64,000 nt of DNA from Albophoma yamanashiensis (Eukaryota > Ascomycota > Sordariomycetes > Hypocreales > Ophiocordycipitaceae): contig BCKH01000005.1 of assembly GCA_001600555.1 (NCBI GenBank), positions 3,100,001 to 3,164,000 of the forward strand. Reading direction: 5' to 3'. Of this stretch, positions 43,247 to 54,877 are shown in pieces. Position 1 is the first letter of the stretch. Every line of letters begins with the position of its first letter. The position numbers and the translations under genes were made by a program. The notes beneath the pieces were generated by a model, which had not been told where the DNA came from, searched no databases, and was given only the letters and a program-made list of their open reading frames with translations.

Positions 43247-46200
43247 GGCTCAGAAACCGCAGGCCAGATGTCGAGCGCGGCTGTGCGATAGGCCGACAAG
43301 GAGGCAGAAAGGGAAGAGCCACTCGAGGATCGAGATTTGCCAGACAGGCGAAGCCGCCGTGATCGCTGCACGACAGCCCGCCCGCGATAGACGAGTTCGA
43401 TGTGCACTGGTGGGGTTCCGGAGGGCAGCAGGGCCGGTATCTCAGCCCACGAACAGGGGCGGAGTGTCTGTACGTAAAACGGACGTACGGCGGTGGGCCA
43501 GCGACGGGGGCAGAGGTGAGCGGCGGCCAGCCAATGCACGCAGCACGACGAGGGCGCACAGCAGGGTACAAGGGGGCCGGGGGTAGGGCACTTGTCGTCG
43601 TCGCGAGACGGGGGCGGCGATGCCTTTGTATCAGGCGGTGCTGCTTCGAATGGGTTTGCGGATGGCGCAGGCTATGATGCGTGCTGTCGGCAACCTAGAG
43701 AGCCCGCCCGATGCCGGCTGGCTGCGCAGGGGTTACCGATTTCGTCGCCGGCGCAGGCAAACCCGGCGCGAGGCGCAAGGGAGTGAGTGAGTCGGATCTG
43801 GGACTGTCGGATCGATTGTGCTCTCGCACGCGACAATGCAAGCTCAACGGTCTGCCAGTTGACGAAGTGCAGCCGCAAAAAGCAAGCAAGGAGCGGCGAA
43901 TTGTGGACGGTGTGCGAGGACGAGATCGGATGGTGGGGTCCGGCAAGACACGGCGCGGAAGTCGGCGGGCGCGAGGGGAGATGGGGAGATCGGTGGCACA
44001 ACCGCCCGAGACGACACGACGACGAGGCCAGGTGACGTTCGAGGTCGCGATGCTTTGCGAGCAACTCGAGTGCAGGAGCGCGATGTGATGAAAGGACAAG
44101 ATGCAGTCCGGGACGAGGGAGGTGGCCAGGCAGGCGTCGCAGATTGCGCCTGCTCTTGTTGATAGCACGCCGTCCACGGGGGCCGCAAACGAGGCAGGGC
44201 AGGCACGTCTTGAGGGCTCAGGCGCAAACAAAGCGCCAGGGAAAAAGTACCGCGGCCGTAGAGGTACGGGCGACAAAAGTACCGTACCGGCGGTAACCCG
44301 CACTGCGTGATCAGTGGCGCCCGTAGGGAGTACGAATGGTCACCCTCGGCGCACAGATAAAGGCAGGCAGCTCTTATCAGTGACAGTCGAAAAGTCTGAT
44401 CTGGGGCGGCTGCCATGACGCTAGACCAGCGACTCAGGCCGCGCGAGCGCTGAAGCCACCCGACCTTTTGGGTCGCCTCCACCAATCCAGCTCTAGAGAA
44501 TGTGCGCTGGCAAGCTGTGCCACGGCCATGCAATCTATTACCCGTATTCGACTGGCACGAGTACCCACGGGGGACTCTGTGCGTGCCACGACGACCGTTT
44601 TCAGGCGTTGGAATGGTCGCCATTGTCCGTCGTCCGCACACCCCTCGCAACTAACACGGACGCGCAGCAAATCCAGCCCCTGGTCACCACGACGTCCCAC
44701 GAGACAGGGTCTCGTCGGTCCAGTGAGAAGACGGCCCACGAAGGTGGAAGGGAAGAAAGGGCCGTCGGCCAGCGACCAATCGGGCCAAAAGGATGTGCTT
44801 CGGCGGCCCCCCCAGCAGCCTCCTAGCTCAGAGTCTGGGGTCAGCCAATCGGGCTATTGACACGGCCATCGCATGCAACGCAATCAGTGTCGGGGGCGAA
44901 CCTTTGAACGCGCCGCCCGCTGATATCAGATTGCGCATCCCGTCCGTCGCTTCTCCGCGGGCGCCGTCAACTGGATGGGGCGGTTGTCTCGAGCCAAGAT
45001 GTTGGCACACAGCCACAGACCAGATGCGTTCCGTGGCGTGAGACATCCCCCGGGTGCCGAATCGGGAACCTCCAGAAGACTTTCGCGGCTCTTATCGACG
45101 GCATCATCAAACAGTTTTGGGGTTGCCGAGGCCGGTAGCTGGCTCTCGGTGCGCCACGGTCACGCGCTGTAGCGTGCGCCCAGGCATTCCCTGCCGCGCC
45201 CTGCAGACAGCCAAGGCACGTAGCAGGAGCGCTGGCTGGGGGATCTAGCATAAGACCCATGGCGGCGACGCTGGTCCAATCGAAATGTCGCCAGTTGCAG
45301 CGTCAACCTCTGGAACAGCTCCTGTCGTCCAGGCCGGCTGCGAGGTTAGGCAAGGTCGCGGGCGTCTCCTCTGCCGACAAGCAGCAGCTCGCCAGCCATC
45401 AGCTCGTCGGCGAATGGTAGCCGTGCCTGCCAGCGCGAGGCGCAACTCAACCCCTGCATAACGTGTTCTGCCCAACAACGGCCCTGCACGGCACGACAAG
45501 GACGACGTTCATCCGATGCTTGCCACTTGATAAGCCCAAAGCGGCAAGGACCTCAGACCGACGACGTGCTGCAACGTGTGGTGCGAGACACCGGGGCGGC
45601 GGGATTAGGTAAAAGTTTGGGCGGGCTCGCCAGTCAGAAAATTTTGAGGCGATTCCATTTCTCATGCCCGTTACGAAGAGCTTGCCCAACTGATTTGCCC
45701 ACTGGCCTGCAATCGACCACGTTCCCGGCGAGCTCGTCGCCGGTGGCGTCCGACGGTCACCAGACTTGCTCGGCGGTCCTTCTGCCGCGTCCAGGCCTGC
45801 AGCAGGGCCCGCATCGCCCGCTACCCAGCTTGCCAGCCAGCCCAGGTCGCCGTGGCCAGCGACGCTCCCGCGCCGAAGCTCCAGCTGCCGACCCGCTGCG
45901 GCAACGACGCCCTCGAAGGTTCCAATTTTACTTCTCCATCTTTCGATGCCACGCCTGCAGGCGGGTGAGGCTAGTCGTGTCACGCGCCGATGCAAACGTT
46001 TTTCATTCATCTCGTCGACTCCACGTCCCGTGGCTGAAGCTTGGATCTCGCCCGTTGGGAGGGGGCTGGACCGTGGTGAGCCATGTCGCCGAGGGACCTG
46101 CCTATCTTTGCCGTGCTCGTAAGCCTCGTCTCCTCACTCCGCTTCCGCCGCCGCCCAGGAACAACATCGTGGGGTTGCCGTCGTCTCCCCCGCAATCGCA

Positions 46201-47298
46201 AGGGGCCAATGGCTCCGCGCGAGCGCCGACTCTTGCATGCGCGGCGCCTCAGTCTAACCGACGTGCCTGCACCAGTCAAGGCCTGGGTTCCATGCCAAAA
46301 CAACGACGAGCAGTCTGTACGTATTTCCAGCAGCTGCCTGCATCACATATCATCTTGGTCGTCTCACTTGGAGCAACGACGTTCTGCGCATGGGCGCTGC
46401 CCGTACTTGCTGCTCTCGGTCAGGGCCAATTGCGACTGTCGCGTGATCGATCGGAAAGCTACTACGTACGTTGTAGTAGCAGCTGCTGCCAACCCGAGCT
46501 GGGCACTATGAATTGCAGAGTATCCTAGCTATGCTGTATAAAGATGCCTCGCGTGTCTCGGCATGCTCGTACATAGTATACTCGTACCGTACGTAGTCGC
46601 AGGGCTTGTGCCTTGTGCATCCGTTCCCCTGGGCGCGGCCAATTTAAGATTTGCGGGGAAGGCGCTTCGCTTAGACTACGTATGAGTACTCGTACTGGAC
46701 AAGGCACGGATGACTGCGTCCCAGGAGTCGGGTCGTTATCAAGATACCTACTCGACTTGGACACATTTCCTCGCACCGGCGCAATCCCGTACCTGCTTTA
46801 GCGGGCGCTGAACGGGCCACGGAAAGCCGGAACGCAACTGATTGGAGGCGACCCTGTGCTCCTCCGCCTTATCAACCCGCGGCGCAGGGGGTCACGTTGA
46901 TCCTCCACCCTGTCATGGTCTCGCCTGCAACCGGTATGCAAGCATCAGCCAGGGAGCTGACCTCGAAGGACGCCTTATCTCCCGTTTTCGTGCGGTCCGC
47001 AGGGGGCCGTCATGGGCGGCTGTGCACCGGTCAGAGCAGACCGCAGTCTTCGCTTTGCGACGTAATAAACATATCGATTGCGAGAGGCACACGGCACGAG
47101 CACCCTCCAAGTCTTGCGTAAATCAATTACCCTTGGCGGAATGTCCCGCCATTAGAACGACAGATTCCACTCTGTGGAACCCATCAAATCTAGGTCGTCC
47201 AACGGCAATCTCTCCATCCAATTCTCAGTAGATTCGGCCGCGTTTCCGGGAGTGAGACTGTGAGCCAGAGAGACGTCGACATATCGCTGCAACTACAG
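43247..47298. other. Gene-poor 4 kb region upstream of nmrA
   Basis: The largest gap in the window. It holds many overlapping open frames on all strands, the longest 333 codons (45527-46528), none with domain-like content. It contains at least two GATA-type cores (TTATCA near 44376, TGATAA near 45529), which AreA-type factors bind in nitrogen-regulated genes; two copies in 4 kb is not beyond chance. It presumably holds the nmrA promoter and the 3' flank of the Zn2Cys6 gene. Confidence 0.5.
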
Positions 47299-49748
47299 TC
47301 AGCATGTGGGATGCGAGCCAAGCAATCCGATATTGCCATCGCGCGCGACATTGCTCACCCAGTCCATGTTATCCGCCGACATCCACGAGGCATCAAAGTC
47401 CAAACTGTTGGGCAAGGCCTCTCCCGTAGCCTCCAGGCCTGAAACGTTCACGTCCATTTGCAAGTTGGCTTGTTGGTCCGGGGAGAAGAGCGTCGGCCCC
47501 GAGCCAGATCCTGTTAAGCCGTCAGCAAGCTGCGTCGTTTGTTGGACTAAGAACGCAGTCTCACCGCCCAACCCGAGTCTCGAGAGAGAGTCGAGCTCGT
47601 CGCTGGAAGCTCCGGTTGATGACTTGGGAGCCGTCGATGGCCAGCTCACGGACGCTTCGTAACCGGAACTGCCTGTTTGCTGATTGATCGCATTCCCCGA
47701 ACGGACTCTGCCGGGGACCACGGGGGTTCCAAGCTTAGCCAGAATAGTCGCCAAAGAGTCCGCCGTCTTTCTCAACTCCTCTTTCTCGATAGCTATGTCG
47801 GACCAGATGGTATGGGAACGTTTAAGAACATCCTTCAGCTCGTCCTTCGTCGGCATCGTTCCCTGCTTGTTCATCCAGTTAAGGGGCCCTTCGGTATCGG
47901 AGTAGTGCTCATCCCGAATGACAAGATAGACTACCACGGCTGCAAGCAGAAAATCATGGACGGCCAGGGACGACACAAACCAACCGTGCTGGCTCAGGAC
48001 GTTGCCTGGCTTGCACGCCTTCCAGACGATGTATTGGTAATCCAGTAAGGTCAGGGCACCATCGAGGCACTGCTTTCGAGAGTAATCGTGTTCTCTTTTC
48101 GGTATCGGCTCCGCCAAGTACCGTCGATGGAGGACGCATCGACACTTGTTATAAAGGGCTGCGAGACCGAATCGCTGGATGAGGAGCGAAGGTGAGTCGC
48201 CAACGCACTCGTTCAAGGGGCGAACTGCCATGAAACTTGGAACGCTCTTCCAAGTTTCCTGTAGCAGATTGTCCAGCTTCATGACCTCGGCATAACTTGG
48301 GGACGTAAGGGCGTGAGCCTGCCGAGCAATCTGTCCAAACACCCTGAGGATCCTCGTCTTATGAATCGGGTACGTCATTTGCGTGTAGTCCGTCTCCGGC
48401 CGGCCCGGAGGTAAGAAGGCCGAGTCTTCGTCAAAGTCCTCATCTTGTAGGTTTCGCGGAAGAGCAGTGTCGGTCTCGATGCCCTGAAGCATGCTCGGCA
48501 GCCCCATGTGAAATGCGACCAGGAGCTCAACCTGCACCGCCATGTTCCACATCCTCCTGCGCATCTCACCCTCGAACGGCGCGATGTTCGCCAACTTGCT
48601 CGGGTCCCGGTGCAGCCCCATCTTGAGCATCAACCGGAGGCACACGCCGCTCAGCACGTAGCAGATCATCTGCGCGGCGCGGCTGAAGAGGAAGTGAGCT
48701 TCGACGTAAAGCATGAAGGCAGGGAGGGTATCGGCCGTGGGCTGCGTATACTTGCCCCAGATGAGCGCCCAGCCTGCGCATGAGCGGTACTGCTTGATGC
48801 GATCGTTGACGGGGAGCGCCGAGTCGGCCTCAACCTCTTGCGGGGCGGCAAAGCTGTTGAAGAACACGCCGAGGGCGAGCATCATGAAAAGCTGGGCGAT
48901 CCAGTGGAGCGAGACCGAGCCCTGGTCTTGCCAAAAGCGAGCGTACTGTGAGATGTCAGATCGTGTTTGCTCAGTTGTAGAGCAAAGTCTTGACCTACGG
49001 TTTTAGTAAACGTTGGCCGATGCAATACATCTGCTGACCGTTAATCTCCTGTGCAAGCACGGCTCTGTCGAAACGACTCACGCTGGGATGGACTCATGGA
49101 TGAGAAATATCTCGTAATGAGTCGATCAGCAACATGCCGCTCCGGCAGCTGAGCGAGAAGCTCATCTCTGTTCCCAGGGCCTCCCTTGGACCAGAGCAAC
49201 ATCTCCGGTCCACTCAGCTCATCCGACGGTGAAGCACCCTCGTCCTCGTCGTCCTCGTCGTCAAAGTAGGACTTCAAGTCCTCAATCTACCCGCCATCAG
49301 CAACGTTTCAAAATCATGAGCGACATCCCCCGAAACTCACATCCTCCAGCATCGCCATGCAATGCGTCGCTCCCACATACGTCGTTCCCCGCTCACCCTT
49401 TACCACCTGGCCCTTTAGGAGAGGCGATTCCTGCTGCCCGCGAGGCTTCCCTGCCGCCTCTTCGCCATCCATCATGTTGCGCACCATGCTCTCAAGGCGC
49501 TGCAGCCGCGCGGACATGCCCTTTGCCACCGGCTTCTTTCGCGCCGCGGGCCGGGGCGCATACTGGCACTGGTCCTCGCGGCCCTTTTTTGCGCACTGGC
49601 TGCATGGCTGTGCGCGGTCACACTTGAGCTTGGAGACGCGGCAAGGCGCACAAGAGAGGAGAATGCGGCTGCGCTTCTGAGGGTAAGGGTGAGGCTCGGC
49701 TAGGTGCTCCGAGGGAGGCGACGTGTCGCTCGTGCTGGAATCGACCAT
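47299..49748 (-). CDS. Zn2Cys6 fungal-specific transcription factor
   Basis: Four exons (49748-49341, 49286-49082, 49030-48999, 48945-47299) give 763 residues. The zinc cluster at residues 33-61 has CxxCx6Cx5CxxCx8C spacing (CAPCRVSKLKCDRAQPC, then SQC and a final Cys), preceded by basic SRILLS, followed by a linker and short coiled coil (MSARLQRLESMVRNMM). An acidic patch (YFDDEDDEDEGASP) follows. The 32-nt third exon is needed to build PSQ-HVLHRPTFTKT-YARFW, the start of the fungal-specific TF middle homology domain, which continues with QMICYVLSGVCLRLMLKMGLHRDPS and EGEMRRRMWNMAVQVELLVAFHMGLPS. The frame extends upstream to an ATG at 49943, but MVDSSTSDTS is more natural. Target genes are unknown. 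It lies beyond nmrA, but nothing ties it to nitrogen control. Confidence 0.9.
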
Positions 49749-50083
49749 GGATGCTGGCTGTCCAGTTGTTCTTATGCTGAAATGGCGTTGGAGGAAATGC
49801 GTTTGGGGTCCGCCGCGACTTCGAGGGTCGCACAGTGGGCGATATGCGGTATAATTACTACGACTACCCAGAGTCCCAAGGTCGATTTGAAGTGATGGGG
49901 GAGTTTGGTAAATACCAGACGTCTGTTGCGTTGGAGGTTGCATTCGCTGCGCAAGCTCCCCATTCGCTCGGAGCTAGTGCGCTAAACTCCATTGCATCAC
50001 AACTTCAACACGACACGGCCAACAGGTCCAATACAGCCGCTCGGCGTGAATTCCAAATCGCTTAAACTGATTACATGCATTCC
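49749..50083. other. Intergenic region between FCF1 and the Zn2Cys6 gene
   Basis: 335 bp: promoter of the Zn2Cys6 gene and 3' flank of FCF1. A longer N-terminus of the transcription factor (to 49943) would fall here. Nothing else seen. Confidence 0.55.
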
Positions 50084-50764
50084 CTAAGAGTCCGGCGCAT
50101 TCGGTAACCGCTCGATCACGTACTTCCCCCTCGCGACGCTCATCAGCGGCACACCGGGGATCTTGCGTAGCCGCTGCTTCAGCGCCTTGTCGTTGGTCCC
50201 CACGATATATATCCTGTTCTTCGACACCCGGTCCACGAGGCAGTCGTCGGCGTAGACACCCTTATGATCGCACTCGAGGCGCTGCCAGCGCTCGTCGCGC
50301 GCCACCCGCAGCGCAAGCCGGTACTTGGGCCCCAGCTTCTCCAGCTCGGCCATTACGCAGGATGTGATGATGGGGTTGCACTTCGCGTACAGGCAGTCCA
50401 TCATGGACTCGAGCATCGAGAGCTTGCGCTGCACCGTGTGCGAGAGGAAGTTGGTATCGACGAGGACGTTGTACGGCGGCACGAGAGCCGTGTTGTGCTG
50501 GAAGAACATGTTGCTGGGCATCTGCGGCGCCTCGCGGACGAGCTCGCCGTGGGCCGTCTTGGCTTTGGCCTTGGCCTTGGCTTCCAGCTCAGCCTTTTCC
50601 TTATTCACTTTCAATCGGGCATCGCGCTGTCCTATCATCCGCTTGACCTGCAATTTCAACGCGTCAGTTCGGCTCGAACGAGCATTGCGCAGCGCAGTGC
50701 TGCCGCTTATCGATAAGCCGGTGCTCACCTGGCCAAATTTTCTCGTCTTCTTGGCGACACCCAT
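50084..50764 (-). CDS. FCF1: rRNA-processing PIN-domain protein FCF1
   Basis: Two exons (50764-50729, 50647-50084) give 199 residues. The first exon encodes only MGVAKKTRKFGQ and joins to VKRMIGQRDARLKVNKEK, restoring the conserved Fcf1 N-terminus; the unspliced intron stays open in frame and can mislead. A Lys/Ala helix follows, then the PIN nuclease domain: YNVLVDTNFLSHTVQRKLSM with the first acidic residue, SCVMAELEKLGPKYRLALRV, CDHKGVYADDCLVDRV, and YIVGTNDKALKQRLRKIPGVP. Fcf1/Utp24 cleaves pre-rRNA at sites A1 and A2 within the nucleolar small-subunit processome. Length and the C-terminal VARGKYVIERLP are standard. The gene is divergent from RFC4 with about 325 bp between starts. Confidence 0.95.
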   Translation of the reverse strand: MGVAKKTRKFGQVSTGLSISGSTALRNARSSRTDALKLQVKRMIGQRDARLKVNKEKAELEAKAKAKAKTAHGELVREAPQMPSNMFFQHNTALVPPYNVLVDTNFLSHTVQRKLSMLESMMDCLYAKCNPIITSCVMAELEKLGPKYRLALRVARDERWQRLECDHKGVYADDCLVDRVSKNRIYIVGTNDKALKQRLRKIPGVPLMSVARGKYVIERLPNAPDS

Positions 50765-51089
50765 GGCGCCGGTTCGGGGTGCTTGCGTCTGATTCGGAGT
50801 CCAAGAGGTTTCTTCGGTCCGCACGATAAATGCAAATGGTTATGCGCTCGTTGTATCTCGTCGGGGAGTTGGCGGGGCGGTGCTGTTGTGGTGATGATTC
50901 TCTCTTGCAGGTGGTAAAAAAAGTTGCCCGCAGCGAGAGTTTTGCCGCCGATAAGCCAAAGGCGGTGGCGGGCTGGCGTGCACGGGCCACCTGCGCCCGC
51001 TGCTCGGCCCAGCGCGGACGCCATTGAAGACGAGACGCGTCTCCTGGAGCGCGTAAAGTGAGTCTGATCACCACCGAGCCGCCGCCAAA
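50765..51089. promoter_or_regulatory. Bidirectional promoter FCF1 / RFC4
   Basis: 325 bp between divergent starts of a ribosome-biogenesis gene and a replication gene. No canonical element could be confirmed by eye. Confidence 0.5.
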
Positions 51090-52262
51090 ATGCCCGCTGC
51101 CAAAGCCGAAGAAAAGGGCGAGTCCTCGACCGCAGCGTCAAAGGCTGCTCTCGCTGCGTCTTCCAATGGCTCGGCTAGCTACGAGCTACCATGGTAGGGA
51201 TCCCCGCGCCGTCGAAAACGAAGGCTGCTGACTCGATTGCGATCAGGGTCGAAAAGTATCGGCCCGTCTTCCTGGACGACGTCGTCGGCAACACAGAAAC
51301 GATTGAGCGACTGAAAATTATCGCCAAGGAGGGAAACATGCCACATGTTATCATCTCTGGCATGCCGGGTATCGGAAAGACGACGAGCGTGTTGTGTTTG
51401 GCTCGGCAGATGCTGGGAGACTCGTACAAAGAAGCGGTCCTGGAGCTGAACGCCAGTGACGAGCGAGGTACGATCACGCTGAAGGTGTGGCAACTGGCGC
51501 TTTCTAAAACTTCATGCAGGTATCGATGTCGTGCGAAACAGAATCAAGGGCTTTGCGCAAAAAAAGGTCACGCTACCCGCCGGCAGGCACAAACTGGTGA
51601 TCCTGGACGAAGCCGACAGCATGACGTCTGGAGCGCAACAGGCCCTGCGGAGGACAATGGAGATCTACTCTAACACGACGAGATTTGCATTTGCCTGCAA
51701 CCAGTCCAACAAGATCATCGAGCCGCTGCAGTCACGATGCGCCATCCTCCGCTACGCGAAGCTCACCGACGCCCAAGTCGTCAAGCGGCTGCTGCAGATC
51801 ATCGAGGCGGAAAAGGTCGAGTACAGCGACGACGGCTTAGCGGCGCTTGTATTCAGTGCCGAAGGCGACATGCGACAAGCCATCAACAACCTGCAGTCCA
51901 CGTTCGCCGGCTTCGGCTTCGTTTCAGGCGACAACGTCTTCAAGGTCGTCGACTCGCCACACCCCATCAAGGTTCAGGCGATGCTCAAGGCGTGCTACGA
52001 AGGCAACATAGATTCTGCTCTGGACACCTTGCGGGAGCTGTGGGACCTGGGATACTCCAGCCACGACATCATCAGCACCATGTTCAAGGTAACGAAGACC
52101 ATCCCGACACTGAGCGAGCATTCGAAGCTCGAGTTCATCAAGGAGATTGGCTTCACACACATGAAGATTCTGGAGGGTGTGCAGACGCTGCTCCAGCTGA
52201 GCGGATGCGTTGCCCGGCTCTGCAAGATCAACATGGATCCGAATAAGTTCGCCGCGAAATGA
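51090..52262 (+). CDS. RFC4: Replication factor C small subunit (yeast Rfc4 / human RFC2 type)
   Basis: Three exons (51090-51193, 51247-51467, 51520-52262) give 355 residues. The first splice builds SYELPW-VEKYRPVFLDDVVGN, the start of the RFC AAA+ domain. Walker A is ISGMPGIGKTTS; RFC box IV is VLELNASDERG, split by the second intron and completed by IDVVRNRIKGFAQKK. Walker B is LVILDEADSMTSGAQQALRR, then the sensor region TRFAFACNQSNKIIEPLQ and the arginine finger SRCAILRY. The C-terminal collar domain follows (HPIKVQAMLKACYEGNIDSA). RFC loads the PCNA clamp at primer ends in the nucleus. Subunit assignment rests on the NIIEPLQ and PHP.KVQ segments and the length; a different small subunit is less likely. 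Confidence 0.93.
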
Positions 52263-52428
52263 GGCGGACACTAGCAGACGGACAGCGGTTGCATGACCGG
52301 CGTTGGAGTTGAAATGGTTGTATTACAGCTTTTGACTTTTGTACAGGCGTGGGGTCGCCGGGAATGTCCCTCCCACGTTCGGCTCAATGGCCGTACGTGA
52401 TGAATGATGTTACAAGTACCGTGCCCAG

Positions 52429-52831
52429 TCATTTGTCGTTCTTTTCCGCAATCTCCTGCTCATACCGTTCCCACTTGGCCTTTTCCCTGAGCCACCGCCT
52501 CTGCATCCTCATCTGGTTTTCGTGCTGCCTCAGGCGCCAATCCGCCTCGATCATGCCTCCGAACACCATGCCGGACATTTGCAGGTACCTGCATTAAGGC
52601 GCGTAAGCTTAGGTAGTGTGCCACGAGAGGCTGTGTGAGAGTCGTGCAGCCTTACACTTTGAACTGGATGGTGGTTGCCTTGTATATCGGCGACCAGACG
52701 TAGCCGACAGCTCCTAGCACAGCGGCCGCTGCTCCCCATTTGGCTGCTCCGATGAGAGCTCCCTTGCCAGCCTCCCAGGCGGCGTCATTGGCCTCCTCGC
52801 TCTTCGTCGCATCATGCGACATGTTGACCAT
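52429..52831 (-). CDS. Small two-exon membrane protein, possibly mitochondrial
   Basis: Exons 52831-52656 and 52588-52429 give 111 residues; each exon is too short to be called alone. The start is MVNMSHDATKSEEAND; a second in-frame ATG is three codons in. A Gly/Ala-rich membrane segment (ALIGAAKWGAAAAVLGAVGY) is followed by WSPIYKATTIQFK. The splice adds VYLQMSGMVFGGMIEAD, a second amphipathic or membrane stretch, and a basic coiled tail (RQHENQMRMQRRWLREKAKW). The layout suggests a small mitochondrial inner membrane protein, perhaps of the hypoxia-induced (HIG1/Rcf2-like) group, but I do not firmly recognise it. Evidence for reality: clean GT-AG intron (52655-52589), restored frame and a natural protein on both sides. 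It is convergent with RFC4, with stops 166 bp apart. Confidence 0.7.
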
Positions 52832-53409
52832 GTTGCCGTTTAGGTATGGAATACGAAGTGAAAGTCGACGTCAGTGTAACGTGAGCAACCGAGTCGCGGG
52901 GTCTCAAAAATAGAGAAATATTGAGCCAATGGCGTTTTTGGTGAGAACTCATGTCGCTCCCAAATTTCAAGGGTAGCGATCATGCGAGCAGCTCACCCAT
53001 GTCAGCTCCGAGCTTCCGTGATCAGATCAGGACATAATTAAGCTGAGCTTGGTGCAGGGTACCTACTCGTACGGAGTACAGGCGAGGCTGCTCAAACGAT
53101 CCCCACAGTGCACCCCGCTAAGGGCACTCAACTCCCTTACTGGCATAGTGGAGGCTCCGAGCCGCCACAAATATCCTACAGCAGGCCGCGCGCCAGCAAA
53201 CCTTTTTTCTCCGTTGCTCGTCCATCCTCTCCGAAGATGACACGACACCACCAACAATGACCACGCCAGCCTCGTTGCCTGGTGCCGTCGTATATGGTGC
53301 TCTGTCCCAAAACTGCCGCTGAAGCTGTTTTGTTGATTTTCTCTCCACGTCCTTGATTTTGCAGCATCACATAGTTGTGCGTTGCGCTTCTCGAGCAAAG
53401 TTGCCCATC
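52832..53409. promoter_or_regulatory. Divergent upstream region of the small membrane protein and the Derlin
   Basis: 578 bp between divergent starts. An exact TACGGAGTA lies at 53070-53078, about 340 bp before the Derlin ATG. Confidence 0.5.
53070..53078 (+). repeat. TACGGAGTA 9-mer copy
   Basis: Exact copy of the recurrent 9-mer, upstream of the Derlin gene and embedded in the longer near-palindrome CGTACGGAGTACAG. Confidence 0.6.
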
Positions 53410-54594
53410 ATGGCGGAGCTGTCTCTTGAGAGCTACTGGCAGTTGCCGCCAGTTTCCAGGTGAGCATATCCCGTGCCCACCCGCGGGCAACCCAAGCTGA
53501 CCCTTTTACCTGCAGGACTGTTGCGACCACTGCGTTTGTCATGTCCATCAGCGTTCATTTAGGCCTCTTGCCCGGCCAGTGGTTCATCTTTCACCCATAC
53601 TTCATATGGAAAATTCCGCCCCAGCTCTGGCGCTTTGCCACGTCTTTCCTGCTCACCGGCTCCGGTCTGGGTCTGTTGTTTGACACTTACTTCCTCTACT
53701 CATTCCTGAGTCAGTTGGAGATTGGCAACGCCCGATTCCCCCGAAAGGAAGATCTTGTCTGGTACCTGATGTTCGTCGGAGGAACCATCATGGTAAGCTC
53801 ACGCATATATGCTCTGCCCACCAACGTCTACCTTTCGCGTACCATGTGCACCTCCCAAATGCTTTGTATCAGCCACACCTCATATATCTGCCCGGATAGT
53901 GCTTTGCTCCCACAGCTATCACGGTTCCTGGAAATGAGGAAGATTACCCCTGCACTTCGGAAAGTCCATCATTCGCAAATCAGGACTTCTCTGCGGTGCA
54001 GGCATGGTGGATGACTTATGGATGGCTTGTGTGATCCCTATTCACTCAAGTGGTTTTTATGAGCTCCTACATTTCTTCTCTACTTGCATACTTTATCCAG
54101 AACGTAGAAGAGTTCGAGGCTGACTCCAGCTTCAGACTATAAACTACCTGGGAGGCTTCGGCTACCTCAGCTTCCTCCCGGCTTTGATCCTGGCAATGTG
54201 CTACACCGTGACGCAGGAGCAGCGAGGAATGAAAGTCAGCTACATGTTCATCACCATCCCCGCCCAGCTCATGCCTTTCGCCATGATCCTCATCAACCTT
54301 CTCTTCCCCGGCGGCGTCCAGAACATGCTCCTGCAGGCGCAGGGCCTGGTTGCGGCCCACTTGTACAACTTTTTGACACAGATCTGGCCCGAGTATGGTG
54401 GTGGAAGAAACCTCATCCCAACTCCCGCGTTCCTGTCGACGGCTGTGCGAGCCGTTGAGTCAGCGCGGAGCAACGTGGCGGGGGCAGCTGGCTTTCGCTC
54501 GCGCGACGAAGCGTCTGGTCAGAGCACTGGCGCTTCGACGGGGCCCTTGCCGGACTCTTGGCGTACCAGGGGTCGTGGCCAACGGCTTGGCTGA
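53410..54594 (+). CDS. Derlin family ER membrane protein (DER1/DFM1-like)
   Basis: Three exons (53410-53459, 53516-53792, 54136-54594) give 261 residues. The start MAELSLESYWQLPPVSR-TVATTAF matches Derlins. Next come FHPYFIWKIPPQLWRFATSFLL (the conserved WR after a Pro), a GSGLGLLFDTYFLYSF span with LEIGNARF, and YLMFVGGTIM. The long intron (53793-54135, 343 nt) joins this directly to TINYLGGFGYLSFLPALILAMCY, then QRGMKVSYMFITIPAQLMPFAM, the Derlin signature region, and AAHLYNFLTQIWPEYGGG. The tail is Ser/Gly-rich. Derlins are rhomboid-like pseudoproteases that help pull misfolded proteins out of the ER with Cdc48. Whether it corresponds to yeast Der1 or Dfm1 cannot be settled here. I looked for a small extra exon in the long intron and saw none needed. 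Confidence 0.9.
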
Positions 54595-54877
54595 CGGAAG
54601 GATTTGTTCCTCAGGATGTAGAAGTAGCAGGTGGTGTCAAGTGATTCGAGTTCTATGATCAAAATCCTATTTACCGTGACACCGTTCCAGTTGCTCTCCC
54701 AGGCTCATTGATTGGTTTTCCAATGCGCCGTTTCACGTCAGTCCGGACTATGCTTGCGGCGCAGTCTGATGCCCGCAGTCTGATGCCCTGTAGTGAAACC
54801 AGCTTCACCCCAGAGCTGTGCAGTAGAGTCACATTTCTAATTCTTAGTCTTATTTCTCAATGCGTCCACCCCTGTCA

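Noticed and set aside
45527..46528. A 333-codon open frame in the 4 kb gap
   Set aside because: Composition follows local GC content; no domain, no splice context, and overlapping frames of similar length exist on other strands.
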